Positions 32,948-33,398 of a stretch of DNA of 33,398 bases are shown here, piece by piece (within the stretch, counting starts at the first letter, position 1; each line of letters begins with the position of its first letter). Under the pieces are notes generated by a model. It did not search any database. It was not told the origin of the DNA and worked only from the letters and a program-made list of their open reading frames with translations. This DNA comes from Lewinellaceae bacterium (GTDB lineage Bacteria; Bacteroidota; Bacteroidia; Chitinophagales; Saprospiraceae), in contig JACJYQ010000013.1 of assembly GCA_020636025.1 (NCBI GenBank), positions 1 to 33,398 of the forward strand, read 5' to 3'. The position numbers were made by a program, and so were the translations under genes.

Positions 32948-33119
32948 GCGGAATGTGGAATGCGGAATGCGGAATGCGGAATGCGGAATGCGGAATGCGG
33001 AATGCGGAATTTTATACACTCTAAAAATATCGAAGAGTATTTTCAGTAGTAAAATCAATGCCAAGCTGGACGACAGCACTCCGCATTCCGCACTCAACAC
33101 TCCGCACTCAACACTCCGC
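32948..33119. repeat. Heptad array pair, GCGGAAT type, in inverted orientation
   Basis: Nine contiguous 7-bp units (32948-33010) are all GCGGAAT except the second, GTGGAAT. After 67 bp, six units in the inverse orientation run from 33078 to 33119 (ATTCCGC/ACTCCGC, with ACTCAAC variants). The arms flank an AT-rich centre with no gene. The array lies between the convergent lipoprotein gene and the partial gene ending at 33123. Frames across it code only for a 7-residue repeat (MRNAECG) and are not genes. Confidence 0.9.
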
Positions 33120-33122
33120 ATT

Positions 33123-33398
33123 TCAAAGCTCTTGCATTTCCGAGTAGAATATCATCGTCCACTCGCCATTCTCTTCCTTAAAAAACTGGCGTTCCAGCCC
33201 GTAGTTCACCATAGGATATTGTAGCCGCTCGATTACCAACACATCGTTGATGGTTTCAAAAGATCTTTTCAGACCTACATCCGTCATATCGGGTTCGTGC
33301 AGTACTGCCCACTCCTCCGGCTCCCAAACGTACAATACCTTTTTCGAGCCTCCTTCCTCAGTTTCTTTCGACTTCTCTCCCTTCAATGGCCATTGTAT
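33123..33398 (-). CDS. Partial gene, C-terminal 91 residues, function unknown
   Basis: The frame runs to the window edge without a stop, so the start lies beyond 33398; the TTG at 33386 is an internal codon. The visible part has a charged stretch (KGEKSKETEEGG), then VLYVWEPEEWAVLHEPDM, and ends in GLERQFFKEENGEWTMIFYSEMQEL. That alternating pattern suggests the last strands of a small beta-rich domain. I cannot name the family. It converges with the DUF4920 gene across the heptad array. Confidence 0.7.
   Translation of the reverse strand: MQWPLKGEKSKETEEGGSKKVLYVWEPEEWAVLHEPDMTDVGLKRSFETINDVLVIERLQYPMVNYGLERQFFKEENGEWTMIFYSEMQEL

Noticed and set aside
32948..33119. CRISPR-like array
   Set aside because: Units are 7 bp and contiguous with no spacers, and no cas genes are present.
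32946..33224. Frames on both strands across the GCGGAAT arrays
   Set aside because: The 7-bp repeat gives an open frame with a 7-residue period in any register, so openness is not evidence for coding.

Overview
The window looks like a chromosome segment of a member of the Bacteroidota, probably from the Saprospiria/Chitinophagia side of the phylum. The evidence is a large protein with a type IX secretion (T9SS) C-terminal sorting domain, a DUF4920 lipoprotein, an OstA-like protein, a short CarB, and TAnnTTTG promoter elements (the Bacteroidota primary-sigma -7 consensus) in front of about ten transcription units. There is no phage, plasmid, transposase, CRISPR array or rRNA/tRNA gene. Genes are mostly housekeeping and cell-envelope genes, tightly packed, with small accessory elements confined to the intergenic gaps.

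Layout. 1-3238: a heptad-repeat fragment and a large T9SS-secreted beta-propeller protein on the minus strand. 3618-7816: a plus-strand group with a polysaccharide flippase, an exported GH65-type glycosidase and a small membrane protein. 7820-8980: an exported von Willebrand A protein, minus strand. 9097-11094: a GH3-type acyl-amido synthetase facing a DCC thiol-disulfide protein. 11165-15222: polysaccharide deacetylase, GNAT acetyltransferase and OstA/LptA-like protein in one plus-strand run. 15239-19335: a five-gene minus-strand operon (membrane protein, hisS, truC-like pseudouridine synthase, rsmE, Mla-type ABC ATPase). 19695-24719: a chimeric glycosyltransferase and carB. 24922-26424: an exported serine hydrolase. 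26641-30236: fatty-acid desaturase, an ATP-grasp-like unknown, and uppS. 30364-32049: an exported MORN/caspase protein. 32435-33398: DUF4920 lipoprotein and a partial gene cut by the window edge.

Working together: flippase, UppS, the GT2 chimera, the deacetylase/GNAT pair and the OstA-like protein all point to lipid-linked surface glycan and LPS assembly. HisS, TruC and RsmE serve translation. CarB supplies carbamoyl phosphate to arginine and pyrimidine synthesis.

The most unusual material is non-coding. Four of the six tail-to-tail gene junctions carry long inverted repeats built from 7-bp units with an AATGC core, and the other two junctions have only 3 and 16 bp of space. In three of the four the arms differ by about one 7-bp unit. 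One of them encloses a second element with perfect 31-bp inverted ends and a structured centre. Separately, carB is preceded by a promoter, a possible 18-codon leader ORF and an intrinsic terminator whose stem overlaps that ORF. This resembles pyrBI-type attenuation and sits in front of a CarB that lacks its allosteric C-terminal domain.
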